Source of the DNA: Phaseolus vulgaris | Lineage: Eukaryota; Streptophyta; Magnoliopsida; Fabales; Fabaceae | Reading direction: 5' to 3' | Assembly (NCBI RefSeq): GCF_000499845.2 | Contig: NC_023759.2 | Span: 37,595,785 to 37,659,784, forward strand | Length of the DNA stretch: 64,000 nt | Shown here: in pieces, positions 1-11,242 of the stretch | Position numbering within the stretch: position 1 is the first letter of the stretch | Layout: each line of letters starts with the position of its first letter | Program-made: the position numbers and the translations under genes | Notes under the pieces: generated by a model | Databases searched by the model: none | What the model was told of the DNA's origin: nothing | What the model saw: the letters and a program-made list of their open reading frames with translations, nothing else

Positions 1-620
1 ATCGCGCATTAGGCGCCCTTTATCTTTGACAAGTTGTTTTTCTAGTTGGGGATGAGACTCAACTACTTGCTCAATGCATTGGGTTCCAGTTTGTAAGTTT
101 TGGTCGAATATGTGTGTGTTCCAGTCTTGGGTGAGTATCACAAGTTGCTCATGGAGAGCTTGCAACTCAACCTAATGGTTGTTTCACATGAGCTCTAGTT
201 CTTTGTCAAAATTGACATGCATGCTAACTATTGTGTTTTGGAGGTTCTCCTTCCTAGTTTGAAGGAGACTTTCATATGTGCTTTTAGGGTTTCTATAATT
301 GAGTCATCTCAAGGTTTGATGAAGATGATGCGGTAGTTCTACTTTTGCTAAGTACCATAAAACTTATGGTATGAGAATAATTTTACTCAGACCCCACGAT
401 GGACACCAAATGTTCTTATCGAAAATGAGCATTACTCTCTTGAGGTAGAAAAAGTGGTATTCTTGGAAAGTCTTATTTAAACCTTTGAGGATTAATCACT
501 AAGTTACTCATGAAGATAGATGATCACTTGTAAAAATTTATCCAACACTTGTTAGTAAAAGTTATAAATATGATATAATATACAAGGATTAAGGTGAGTG
601 AAAGAATTAAGCTAGTATTC
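1..620 (-). mobile_element. Edge of a degraded LTR retrotransposon (gag start, primer-site-like region, LTR side)
   Basis: Read on the minus strand, an ATG near position 359 opens a frame starting MVLSKSRTTASSSSNLEMTQ and then a stop, which is the kind of Ser/Thr-rich start seen in plant Ty3/gypsy gag proteins. Further left, after frame changes, gag-like helical sequence continues to the window edge. Just upstream of the ATG (about 385-415) lies TTTGGTGTCCATCGTGGGG, which sits where a primer-binding site and leader would be. The AT-rich sequence to the right would then be LTR. The element is cut by the window edge and is clearly non-functional. Family assignment is tentative. Confidence 0.4.
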
Positions 621-1481
621 TCTTTGATATCAATGTGTACATATATAGATTTTTTTGAACCTCTTGAATAAATCAAAAAATAATTAAGATAACAAGATTA
701 GTTAGTATTTATAGTTTAGTATTTCAGACATAATAAATCAATTATAATTTGTTGTCATCATATATATATCTAATTTGTTCAGATACTAAATAAATATATT
801 ATTATTTATTTTTAGTTATAAATAATTTTATATAATTTATTTTAGGTTAAGTAGCTTTTTTTTTATCTTAGTATTATAATAATTTTTAATTTCTTATAAT
901 ATTTAAATATTATAAATTTAGTCTATTTTTTAAAAAAAGTGAGTCAATATAATTATTTTTGTTAGATTGATGATAATAATATATAACATGATGAACGAAT
1001 AAGGCATCATCATCAAAATTGATTTTTTAACGAAAATGACATGTGCACTGTGATGTGACATTTCAACAACATCATGTCACTATGAATTTGATAGAAAAGA
1101 TTATATTAATTCATTCTTTAAAAAATATCAAATTGAGATCATTCGAGATAAAATTTAAAAAAAAAACAAGGTAATAATGGAATAAAAAATTATTTAATAA
1201 AGTAGAGGACCAAGAGTTTTTCATTATAACAAAATATTCATTTATTTTTTTTCCAGTTTTAATGACTTAACAATCTAATTAGTTTATTAGTTTTTTGTTT
1301 GGTATTAAAGTTTGGTGATTTTATTTATTTAATGTATTCTATATTACATTATTTAACTTGCAAAAATGAAATGCCGCTTATATATTTATATGAATTTGTG
1401 TCTCGTCATTACATTTTTTTTAAATTTAATGACAAGACTAAAATCAAATAATTAAAATTATACATGCAAAACAATAAGTTT
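620..1481. other. AT-rich intergenic DNA, nothing recognised
   Basis: Very AT-rich sequence with poly-A and poly-T runs. I see no reading frame with family resemblance and no clear terminal repeats. Confidence 0.5.
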
Positions 1482-1859
1482 CACTATAAGAAAATTATCA
1501 AATAGAAATTAATTTGTAAAAACTAAAATAATTAGTTGTAATAGTAACTAAATTAAAGACCACTTTAAAAACTAAAAAAAAAAATGATTTCTAAATTAGT
1601 TTTATTATTTTCTATTATTGTTAAATAGTTTCTAAATTGGTATCTAATTAGCAACCAATGTTTTTCTACCAAATTTAGAAACTAAATAATTAATAGTTAA
1701 AACCTTAGAAACTATTTAATAATAATAGAAAATAATATAAACTAATTTAGAAACCAATTTTTTTTTAGTTTCTAAAATAGTTTCTATTTTAGTTTCTATT
1801 GTAACTAATTATTTTAGTCTCAAAAAAATTGGTTTCTATTTCATGATTTTCTTATAGTG
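1482..1859. mobile_element. CACTA-type MITE (copy 1), TSD TTT
   Basis: The left end reads CACTATAAGAAAATTATCAA and the right end, reverse complemented, reads CACTATAAGAAAATCATGAA, so the terminal inverted repeats are long and nearly identical. They continue imperfectly inward, with TTTCTAAATTAGTTT-like segments in both orientations, so the whole 378 bp could fold back. Flanks are TTT (1479-1481) and TTT (1860-1862), the 3-bp duplication expected of CACTA elements. It has no coding capacity. A diverged relative lies at 55310-55672. Confidence 0.8.
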
Positions 1860-1862
1860 TTT

Positions 1863-3690
1863 TAAATATATGGATTAAAATTAAATAATTAAAACTGATA
1901 TAGACAAAATTATCCATATACTAAGCTAAAAAGACAAAACATGTAAACAAATGTCGTGACAAATTTAATTAATTAAAAAACATTTAATATTTATAAATAA
2001 TTTTAACGTGCAGATTAATGATAAAAATATATATGTTAAAATATATCACTTATTTGTATTAAATGGTTGAGTTTCTATTGATAAGCTATCCAAAATGAAT
2101 TTAAAATTATGTTGATTTAAAAAAAAGTATCCAGAGTGATACTATACAATTTAGAGAAGGGTTTATAGAATATGAATTAGAAGTATTTAAAACAAATAGT
2201 TTGAAGATTAGTTTAAATGAAATGTGATCTAAATAGTAATAAACTAATAAAACCAATCACAGAGAATGCATATTAATTTATTATCGATTGGTGAATAAAA
2301 TAGTAGAAGTCAAATGTTTTGTGATAATGGCCTTTTTGTTTTTATAAGGTCATTATCATAAACTACGTCAATTCAAAGGTCATAATCATACATACAAATA
2401 AGTTTACCTTAAGCTTTTGATTATATATTTTTTTAATAAAAATATCTTCATGCCAAATATAAATTATATGCTGTCAGGTTTAATTTGGTTTCAATATTAA
2501 AAATATTAAACCAAAATAAATTAATTTTTACATTTTAGTTTGCATTAATTTTGGATGTATTTTTTTATTAGTATATGTATCTGATATTTTTTCAAATATG
2601 ATACTTTAATATTATATTATGATCAATAATTTTTTTCGTTTACTTTATTACAAATAAATATTTGTTCTCTTCAATATTATACGTAATATTAAATAAATTG
2701 TTTATGCAAGTTTTTCTTTATCAAAAGAAACTAAAACAACATATAAAAACATAAAGACTGTTTACATTTTTACAATGAAAAAAAAATAAAGAAATGTAGT
2801 TATGTTGTATGTATTTATATATTGTGGTATAAATATTATATAATATTTATGATTTATATGCTATAAACTTAATAAACCGCTTACATATTTCTACAACATG
2901 GCAATAGATTTAAAATATAAAATATTGGAATATAATTTTTTATTATTATTTCCTTCTAAGAATTTATTTTTATTTTTCTCCCTCTATTATTTAAACAACT
3001 TTTACTCCCCCTCATTTATATGTTAAATATATTGTACTCATATGTCACGTATTTGTAGACATATTAAATTTTATTCCACCACGTACATTCTTTAGTATAT
3101 TATTTAAGTAATGTAATATAATAATATTTAAATAGTAGACTTTATGTTAGAATAATTTTGAAGTGTTAATCTGCAAAGTGAACCAAATCGTTTGGTTCTA
3201 GAAAAAAATAATCAAAATCAATCCAAAGATTTTCTATATTAATAGGTTATCAATTTTGTAGATTATTTTTCGGATAATTTTTTTTATCAATTTGGTATTG
3301 AACACCATATGTAATTCAATGCTATTAAAAACAGGTTTATGATTGGATGAATAGTAATAAATAAGGAATTGGTACTTTACTACAAATTTATAACTTGTAA
3401 GGATACATATATAGACTTTTTATTATGGGCAAAATAATAACTAGTTTATTTATTTGTTTAATATTAAATTATTAGTTTGAGTGTTTTTTTCCTTATTGAA
3501 AGCATAAGCATGAGACGTTGATTAAAAAGTTCATTAAAAAGTCTGTTATATGTTAATGTTATCGACTATGCTGCACTACCTTAAAAGTTGTGTGGACTTC
3601 TTTTTCATGTTATTTTCCAAGTTTTCTTCCTATTCTACAAACTTACAAAGAGAATAGATTTTTTCATGATCAGAGACCTGAATACTATAA
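1863..3690. other. AT-rich intergenic DNA, nothing recognised
   Basis: No convincing reading frame or bounded repeat. Composition is strongly AT-rich, with many short poly-A and poly-T tracts. Confidence 0.5.
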
Positions 3691-3714
3691 CACCCCCTAC
3701 AAATATATCTAACT

Positions 3715-4030
3715 ATAAAATATATCTAACTATTAGAATACATTCTCTACCAATTTTTATATAGACTTTGAGTTTTTTTAAAATATTTATATTATAAGAT
3801 TATGACTTACAGAAATATAAATATTAATAATTTAAGATTCAAAACTACATCCTAAAGTCCTATCTAACACTCCAGAAAAATAACATATAACTATTACAAT
3901 ACAAATTATACTCATTTCTATACAATCTTGGAGTATTTCAAAACATTCATATTACAAGATCATGGCTTATAGAAATATAAACATCTACAATATAAAGTTT
4001 AAAACATCTTAAAGCCTTCCAAGACCTCCT
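3715..4030. repeat. Degenerate tandem pair, unit about 165-170 bp
   Basis: Two diverged copies lie side by side. The first contains ATTATAAGATTATGACTTACAG and the second ATTACAAGATCATGGCTTATAG, each followed by AAATATAAA and preceded by a similar TATAGACTTTGAG / TACAATCTTGGAG segment. Much of the divergence looks like transitions. It is probably part of an old retroelement terminal region (an AACACCCC motif lies just upstream), but no coding part is visible. Confidence 0.55.
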
Positions 4031-5170
4031 ACACCTGTGATCATCTGCTCGTGAGCATAGTACAATCATCGCAGTTCAAAACGCAACAAGAAAAACAAGG
4101 GTAAGCTAATAAAAATAAAATTTTATAATATGCACAATTAAATCAAAAGAGAAAACCAAATTACATGAATCAATTTCAAAAAATTTCAATCTTTTTCAAA
4201 TCCCAACATAAAACAATCACATAGAACTCACAAGGATCTACACATTCAAGATATTCAACAAACATAATAACATCTAACGACTTCTGGAAGACCCATATTA
4301 AGTAAGTCCTACCAGAGACTAACACCTGATCCAAAGATTACCAGCGAATTCAATAGAAAGGATCAGGGTAAGTTCAAACATCCAATACTGAGTGTCTACA
4401 GCAAGACTCGGTGTGTATGAACTTCTTCTCAGCTTCTCACCATCTGATATCTTAGTCTACATGACTTAGATCATCAGTGAAGTCATAGGATCTCCGTTAA
4501 ACATAGGTTTTTCATACTTAATGTACCATCAAACAACAACCCATACATTATCCCAAATGTATGACATCAATTTCATACAATTTTCATCATTCATATATAA
4601 TACATATTCTTTAATTACAACATTTTAAAAATTATACCATTCAAGAACTTTCTCAACATCAAAAACAATATTTAACTTTCAAACTATCAAAATATAATAT
4701 TTATACATGTTCACACAACATAAAATCAAATAATTTTATCAAATAACATTCCTGCAAGAGAAATTGAAACTTGGGACCACGTCCCCTTCATATTCAAATC
4801 TTCTAGCCTGGGGACCATGTCACCTTCTACGGATGGAAATTCTACCTCAAACAAGGAACCACTCAAAAATTTAGGAACCTATAGCAAGTTATCCAAATAT
4901 TACCAAATTTTTGTATGAGCTTAATTAAGTTGGGAGAAACACTTTTCTCAACTGGTCTCACTAAGATTGATGACTAAATCATAGAGAAAAATAGAAAATA
5001 AGGAAAGTAAAAATAAACTTAAAGAAAATCTGATCGGATAGAAATGTAGCCTGACTCCTCGTCTACAACATGGCATGATCAGATTAACGTATGAGATAGA
5101 AATTGAAGAAAGAAGAGAGAGGGAAAGATAAAGGAAAGAGAAAGTGTTATTTACAAATACGTCTTCCACA
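4031..5170. other. Non-coding sequence, possibly old retroelement DNA
   Basis: Less AT-rich than its surroundings, with motifs such as GGGACCACGTCCCCTTC and GGGACCATGTCACCTTC repeated about 45 bp apart (4773-4835). I see no intact frame; the small minus-strand frame at 4948-5169 is hydrophobic and matches no family I know. Confidence 0.35.
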
Positions 5171-6027
5171 AGGGAATATTATTCCATAAAAAAATTGTAC
5201 TAATAGTATAAATTTAGATCCATCGTCACAAAATTAACTACAAAATACTGATTGTTTTTTCTTATACAATATATATCAATCTTATATTTATTTTATATAG
5301 AATCTTCAACACATTTTTCTCACATTAAGTTAAAACATGAATATATGTAAGACTAGATATTTATAATTGATCTGATAATAAATAACACAACAAATTTAAT
5401 AAATATTTATAAAAAAAGATTTATACATTTTAAAAATGATGAGTTGTTTGAATAAGAATATTAATTTAGAATGTGATAAAAGTAAAGAGTGAGAAACATA
5501 ATCTATACTAATTGAATATTTGAAAATTAGATAAATAATTATATACTTAAAAAGGAATTGAAATATATCAATAATGTAAATTTTTATATTATTATTCAAT
5601 CATGAATTATCTAAATTGTTGACTTAGGTTATATAAAAAGGAAACTATTCCACACACATAATTTTTTCAAGTTAAATATTTATAGTCTATATAAAATGAG
5701 CAATTTAAGCTTTGGTTTATGAATGACTTTATTATTTTCATCATTCTGAAATATAAACCCAAAATTATTTACTTAAGTACACGCATAATAATATTATTAT
5801 AGTTAACTATTTTTAGCATATTTAAAAATAAACACTTTTAACCTTTTTTTTTAATTTTGTCATCCTAAAATATAAAATTATTATTTTTCATTTTTTTTTA
5901 TATGAAATCAACTAATTACTTGTATGATAAGAATAAAAAGACATGTGGACATTTAAAATGATACTCGATTAATATAAATGTAATGTTACATTAATACATT
6001 ATTACAAAATTGACTCTCCTTATATTA

Positions 6028-6067
<40 letters not shown>

Positions 6068-6500
6068 TAGAAAGAATGTTAAAAATTAAAATTAAAAACA
6101 CTAATTTAAAATTTTCAAAAATAAAAAATAAAAAATAATTATGTGGTCTAGCATTTAAAGTCATCTACTCAAATAGTTGAAAAAGGAACACAATCCTCAC
6201 ACAAAATCCCCCAAAACCGGAGCAAAAGTTAGAATTAAAAAATAAACAAATTATAATTTTCTAATGATAACCATGAACCTTCAGCCCCTACAAGAAGAAA
6301 GACTACTACCCAAACTCTTCTGGTTCAGGCATGAACTTTATTACAGTAACTCTCAAACCCCAATTGAAAATTTGAAATGCATAATTTTGCACCAATTTTT
6401 CACTGTCAAAATATGTATCGGGATCAAAATCGAAATTCAAATCCTATTGAAATGCATGATTATAGCAGCATTTCACTACTGCTGAAAAAATCCTATGTAA
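5170..6500. other. Intergenic DNA with a TA microsatellite
   Basis: AT-rich sequence downstream (on the minus strand) of the 6534-7706 gene. A (TA)n run lies at about 6032-6062. The stretch from 6264 to 6533 may include the gene's 3' untranslated region. No other feature is visible. Confidence 0.5.
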
Positions 6501-6533
6501 AAAGATCAAGCTTCGTTACTTGATCTTCAACAT

Positions 6534-7706
6534 TCAAGAGTCCTTGACCACAAACAGAGGTACCCTTTCCTTTTGTACCACACTTTCCTTCACCTCTTCT
6601 GAGACCCCACTTGAACTTCCACGTTTCTCACTTGTCCCTTTCTTCCCTCTTGCTAGCCTCTTCAATTCAGAGCAGAATCCGCTTATCTGACTAAGAATCT
6701 CTCTGCCACCCAACAAATTTTGTGCAGAGAAAGTACTCTTGAGCTTATTTTTTCGGTGACTTTTCACAGGACACTCCACTGGTCCAGTATTCAACTCTTT
6801 CGGATTTGGAATGGGATTGTTTGTCTTCGTCAATGGCTTCTTCAACTTGTTGGTCCTACTGTCATTGGGAAGTGGAGCTGTAAAGTTTGGATTCCTATTC
6901 TCACTGTCTTCATTAAAGTTTCCAGAACACCTTGGTCTTCTCGATCTTTCACTATACTTGCCTTTGCTACTTTCCACAGTTGTAGAATTTCCCCTAACAC
7001 ACAGAACCATAAAAAAGTCAGGTTAATCATCTCATAAGAATCTGTAATTTCTCTTTTCTCTTTTTCTGAAGAATATATTTTAAAAAATGTGATGAATTTG
7101 ATCCAGACCTTAAACTTAATTAAATCCACTAAAATTCAGAATATTAATCATGATATGTAAAAAATAGATACTAAAATCAATTTTAGCCAAATTTCAAGTT
7201 ACTTAAGACATTTCTTAAGCCCCTTTTTCATAGGATTCTGTACCTTCGGTGTCTGTCTCTAAAGGGGAGCATTTCAGAAAAGGATGCAAATCTTAAATGC
7301 TTAACCTGATCGAACAAAAAAAAAGAGAAAAATAAAATTAATTCATCATCACGAAAAAATAATCCACAAATTAAGCAATTGAACAGTTTATTGGTAAAAC
7401 AAGAAACAAAAATTGAGGTTGCCACCTTGGAATTGCGTTTAAGAAAATCTTCAGCGGTTTTTGGATGCTTGCAATCTGCGAGTGGAAAAGAAACAACTGA
7501 GCAAGTGGGAAAAAAGCGAGAAACGGAATTCCACATATACCCTGGTAAAGAGTCTCACCGCGAGTGCAGAACCAGGCTTCATCATCAACGAGAGAGTCAT
7601 CAAAAGCAGAGAGATCGACCCACATAGGCGCGTCAAAGTTCTCGTACGCGTCGTCTAGGGCGAACGTAGAATCGATGTTGTCCCAGTCAATGTTGTCCGG
7701 TTCCAT
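6534..7706 (-). CDS. Uncharacterised plant nuclear-type protein, 239 aa, four exons
   Basis: Exons on the minus strand are 7706-7559, 7475-7426, 7305-7244 and 6993-6534. All introns are GT-AG and the phases join exactly (49 codons+1, 16+2/3, 20+2/3, then 152 codons and TGA), which is strong evidence for a real gene. The start ATG at 7706 opens MEPDNIDWDNIDSTF. An in-frame ATG 24 bases upstream is less likely, since the acidic IDWDNID block looks like the natural start. Visible parts: acidic N-terminus (1-45) with YENFDAPMWVDLS and VDDEAWFC; then DCKHPKTAEDFLK (about 50-62); FASFSEMLPFRDR (about 71-83); then a basic Ser/Lys/Asn-rich, disordered C-terminus with a short helical segment around LLGGREILSQISGFCSELKRL. 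The YxFDAP-like element faintly recalls TPX2-like spindle proteins, but no TPX2 repeat is seen. I do not assign a function. Confidence 0.8.
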
Positions 7707-7900
7707 CTGAATCTGAAAAGTTAAAGCCAAAAGTAGTAGTTAGTAGTTAGCGAAATGAATTTGAATTGCAAAACGGAAAGGAAGAAGAAGATGGAAAATT
7801 GTTGGAAATGTGAAGGTCCCAGGATTTTGATGCAGGGAAAATCTAAGAAGAAGAAGAGGAAGAAGAGATTGGAATAAGAAGGTGTGGGCTTTGAATTGTG
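7707..7900 (-). other. Probable 5' untranslated region of the 6534-7706 gene
   Basis: Purine/pyrimidine-biased sequence (CTTCTTCTTCTT on the coding strand) directly upstream of the ATG, without retroelement motifs. This is typical of plant leaders. The transcription start cannot be fixed from sequence alone. Confidence 0.4.
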
Positions 7901-7978
7901 TATGGTTAATTAGAACTAAGGATTGTGTAACGTTTGGATGTTAGAACATAACATTTACGTTATTGTAGGAATATAATG

Positions 7979-8032
7979 TTTTAAATAATTTCGACCGTTG
8001 GGCACTTTCACCCTCTTTCTTCTTTTATAACC
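7979..8032 (-). promoter_or_regulatory. Candidate promoter: TATA-like boxes and an MSA-like AACGG site
   Basis: On the coding (minus) strand, TTATAAAAG lies at about 8022-8030 and TATTTAAA at about 7979-7988. Between them, CCCAACGGTC (7993-8002) matches nearly all of the mitosis-specific activator consensus YCYAACGGYYA bound by plant three-repeat MYB factors. If the promoter is here, the downstream gene may peak at G2/M. The match is short and could be chance. Confidence 0.35.
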
Positions 8033-8044
8033 TTTTTCATTGTC

Positions 8045-8470
8045 AACCTGTAAGAATTAGGAGAATAAAAAAACTGAACTTAATAAACGAAGGAAATATA
8101 CAAGTAAGAATAAGATAATAGTCAATTACAAATAAATAGTGGATTAATCTGTTTAAATAAAAAAAATTCAAATAATTAATTTTTAAAAAATCACGTATTT
8201 AATTTTTTTTAAAGAAAATTGAAAATTATTTATTTTAAATTATCAGATGAGACCAATACAGAAAAAAATTGTTTATTTTATTAAAATTATTTTAAAAAAA
8301 TTACAGACAAAGTAATTTATTATATACCTTTTTCCATTTGTGATTGACAAAAGAATATAAAAAAAATTATTTTTAATATATTTATCTTTTTTGAGAAATT
8401 TAGGGTGTAGTTTTTATTTTAATTGGTTCAATCTGTATTAACTTAGTTATTATTGTTTTACTTCTAACGT
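8045..8470. other. AT-rich DNA upstream of the gene, nothing recognised
   Basis: Poly-A and poly-T rich sequence between the promoter of the minus-strand gene and a LINE remnant. No bounded element or reading frame is visible. Confidence 0.45.
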
Positions 8471-8539
8471 TTCTTTGTTGAATTTTCCCCAGACTCAGAA
8501 ATGCTTCAGGCGATGTATGGTGAGCGGTTTAGATTGTGG

Positions 8540-8720
8540 TGATAAGCGAGTTGTGGAAGCATAAGAACAATGTAATTTTTAATAGGAGAGTGTGACTGAC
8601 GTTTCAGAAGTTTTTGCCTTTATTCAATTAAAGGTTTGGTCGTGGGTCACTGTCAAGTCTTATGTTACGCTTTTCTCCTTCTCTGACGGATGTTTTGACC
8701 CTCTAGTCTTTATGAGGATG
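8540..8720 (+). pseudogene. LINE (non-LTR retrotransposon) C-terminal remnant
   Basis: The frame reads SELWKHKNNVIFNRRV, then a stop, then DVSEVFAFIQLKVWSWVTVK and FSFSDGCFDPLVFMR. This is the pattern at the end of plant LINE ORF2 proteins: a WxxWKHRNxxIFN block, a QLKxWSW block, and a terminal FSFSDWCxNPLxC. The reverse transcriptase is absent. It is a 5'-truncated, mutated copy, as is usual for LINEs. Confidence 0.65.
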
Positions 8721-8869
8721 ATTTGTTGATTTTTTTTTCCAGAGATTTATTCTTTTAGGTGGGAGTTTTAAGTCTAATTAGGTGAGTTGAATAGAATTTT
8801 TATACAAGTTGAAAGTGATTTACATTGATTTTTTATTACGGATAAAAATAACTTCTAAATTGAAACCGA

Positions 8870-9800
8870 GGTTTTAAATTTAGATGTTGCTTGGGAGAGT
8901 AAGATTGACTGAATTTCTGCTATCCTTCTTCTATTTTAATAATTAATGATTTTTTTATCATATTTACATATCATCGTAATATAAGAAAACATAATTATTG
9001 TTGTTGCATATGTTCTCCTAGAAATCATTTGGCCTACGGAAAATTTAAAAGTGCAAATTGATAATGTATTTTAAAATTGTAACAATATATAGATACATGA
9101 TATAATATTAAATACTTAAAGAATAAAAAAAATACGTATCACTTATTTAATTTATTTAAAATTTGAATAAAATAAATTAGAATGACTTTGTCACTGAAGG
9201 GACAAGAAATTATAAAAGGTAAACAGACTTCGTAATTTATATTACAATAATAAAATTGGCATGGATCACATGAATTATACAAGCATATGTAAAAGTAGGT
9301 ACATTGTAAAATAATAATTTTAGAAATATTTAAGAAATATTACTTAACTAATAATGATTATTTGAGAAGTGCAAACAACACACATCTTGTAATTCTAACA
9401 CTCAATTGTTTTCTTGAAAAATATAAAATCATGAATAAAATTAGTAAATAAAAAAATGAGACTACAAATTTTAATAATTTTAATAAGTTTTAATCAATAA
9501 TAAAGAGTGTTTTAAAAGTATGTTTAAAATAGTGATGTTATCTGTAAGTAATAAAATTTGAGGCATAAAAAAATGTAAAACTTTTATTTTTTAAAAATTG
9601 CGAAAATGAGTTAAATAACACATTCTTTTAGTAATGTTTTTTATTAATTATATTTTTAATCTCTGAAAACTAAAATAAATTTCTTTTTTATCTTCCAAAT
9701 TTTTAAAATCATTAGGTTTGTATAATTTAGAAAAATACTTTTAGTCTTTTTTATAACCATGTTGTTTATACAAAATGTATTATGGTGACTTTATTTATTA
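8870..9800. other. AT-rich intergenic DNA, nothing recognised
   Basis: No convincing reading frame or terminal structure was seen between the LINE tail and the first Helitron. Confidence 0.45.
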
Positions 9801-10231
9801 CTAGTGGAAACACAGGCGCGGTTGTGTCCAAATATCCACATTTTTCTCTTTTATTTAATTTTTACGATGATAAAAATTTAACATATATACAGAAATAATT
9901 TTGAATGAGTCGAAATTGAAAAACAAAAAATAGAGTGCAAAAATTGATTGAAAATTGAGGTTATTTTATTTAATATGTAAGATTTAATGTGGAAATGTAT
10001 GAGAGTATATTCTCTCTTTCTTTCTGTTGTGACCTTAAAATAAGGAATTAAGAGAATGAGAGTCATATAAAAAGTGTACATTAATAGTAATTTAAAAAAT
10101 TAAAATATAATTTTATTTTTTAAGTAATTCATATGAAATGATAAAATATTTCATTATATTAATAAAATGAGATATATTAAATAAGGGTAGAAAAAAAATT
10201 ATGTACACAAAAACAATTATAATAAAAAATC

Positions 10232-10270
<39 letters not shown>
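9801..10270 (-). mobile_element. Non-autonomous Helitron 1 (short derivative)
   Basis: Reverse complemented, the right-hand terminus reads ...CCGCGCCTGTGTTTCCACTAG followed by T, with an ACACA/TGTGT stem just before the CTAG end. This is the Helitron 3' signature: a hairpin some 10 nt before CTRR, inserted before T. The interior shares GAATGAGTCGAAATTGAAAA and the TTATTTTATTTAATA block with the elements at 10596 and 18591 but lacks their middle. The 5' end merges into a (TA)n run at 10233-10268, so the exact boundary is uncertain. Confidence 0.6.
10233..10268. repeat. (TA)n microsatellite at the Helitron 1 5' end
   Basis: An uninterrupted TA run that probably expanded from the TATATA stretch typical of the 5' end of this Helitron family. 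Confidence 0.9.
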
Positions 10271-10595
10271 TTGATTCATCAGTTTTATTGCGTTTGTTTA
10301 TTCAATCACAACTCCAAAATTTGGTTAGGGATAATAAAGTAATTTTGGGTTCTTGAATTGTTATGTCAGTTTATCACAATTTAGCGAGTTGGATTAGTGG
10401 TTTTAGTATCTTAGGTAGTTCTGGTACATTCTCTTTTATTCGCTTAATTTGTGGGTCAAAAGTCGAAAAAATTAAACAGTCAACATACTTTTAAAAAAAT
10501 AAAAATAATTTAAAATATTATTTTTAATATTATATTATTTGAAAGATATAAATATAAACATAATAAATTATAAATTAAATTTTAATTACTAATTA

Positions 10596-11242
10596 CTAAT
10601 GGAAACTAGTGTATTCACATTTCCCTCTTCTACTTAACTTCCATAATGATAGAAATTTAACATACATTCACAGATAATTTTGGATGGGTCGAATTGAAAA
10701 ACAAAAAATAAAATGTAAAAGAAAAATGATAAATTGATTAATAAACCTTTTTTTTTCTCTATTAGTTTGAGTTTCTCTTCTTCAAATTTTGTCTTTTCTT
10801 CCATTGGTAGTATTAGGATTGGAGAGTGTGATGATGTTCACGTTAATGTTAGGATTCACTCGATGGTAGATACAAAAAAAGATGATTTTACCAAAGAATA
10901 ATGTTGTTTGAAATGGAGTGAAGAATGATTGGAAATGAAAGTTATTTTATTTAATACGCGAGATTTGGTGTGGGAACTGAATGAGGATGAAAATATGTTC
11001 TCTTTCTTTCTGTTTTGTCTTAAAATAAGGAATTGAGGGAATAGTGGAAAATTAGTTTGCATGTAAAAATTATCCCATAACATTAATTTAAACAATTAAA
11101 AAATATTTTTTTTAAATAATTAATATGAAATGACAAAATACTTTATTATACTAATAAAATGAGATATATTAAATAAGATTAGAATCAGAAAAAAAAAATT
11201 ATATAAAAAAACGGTTATGAAGAATAATCTTCTTTATATATA
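10596..11242 (-). mobile_element. Non-autonomous Helitron 2
   Basis: It aligns end to end with the element beginning at 18591: both have GGATGGGTCG/GAATGAATCG AAATTGAAAAACAAAAAATA, then a T-rich block, then ATTCACTYGATGGTARATRCAAAA and ACCAAAGAATRAWGTTG. The terminal CTAG is mutated (CTAA on the plus strand at 10596). The 5' end (right side) reads, reverse complemented, TATATATAAAGAAGATTATT, the same style as Helitron 3. It abuts Helitron 3 with no unique DNA between them. Confidence 0.55.
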
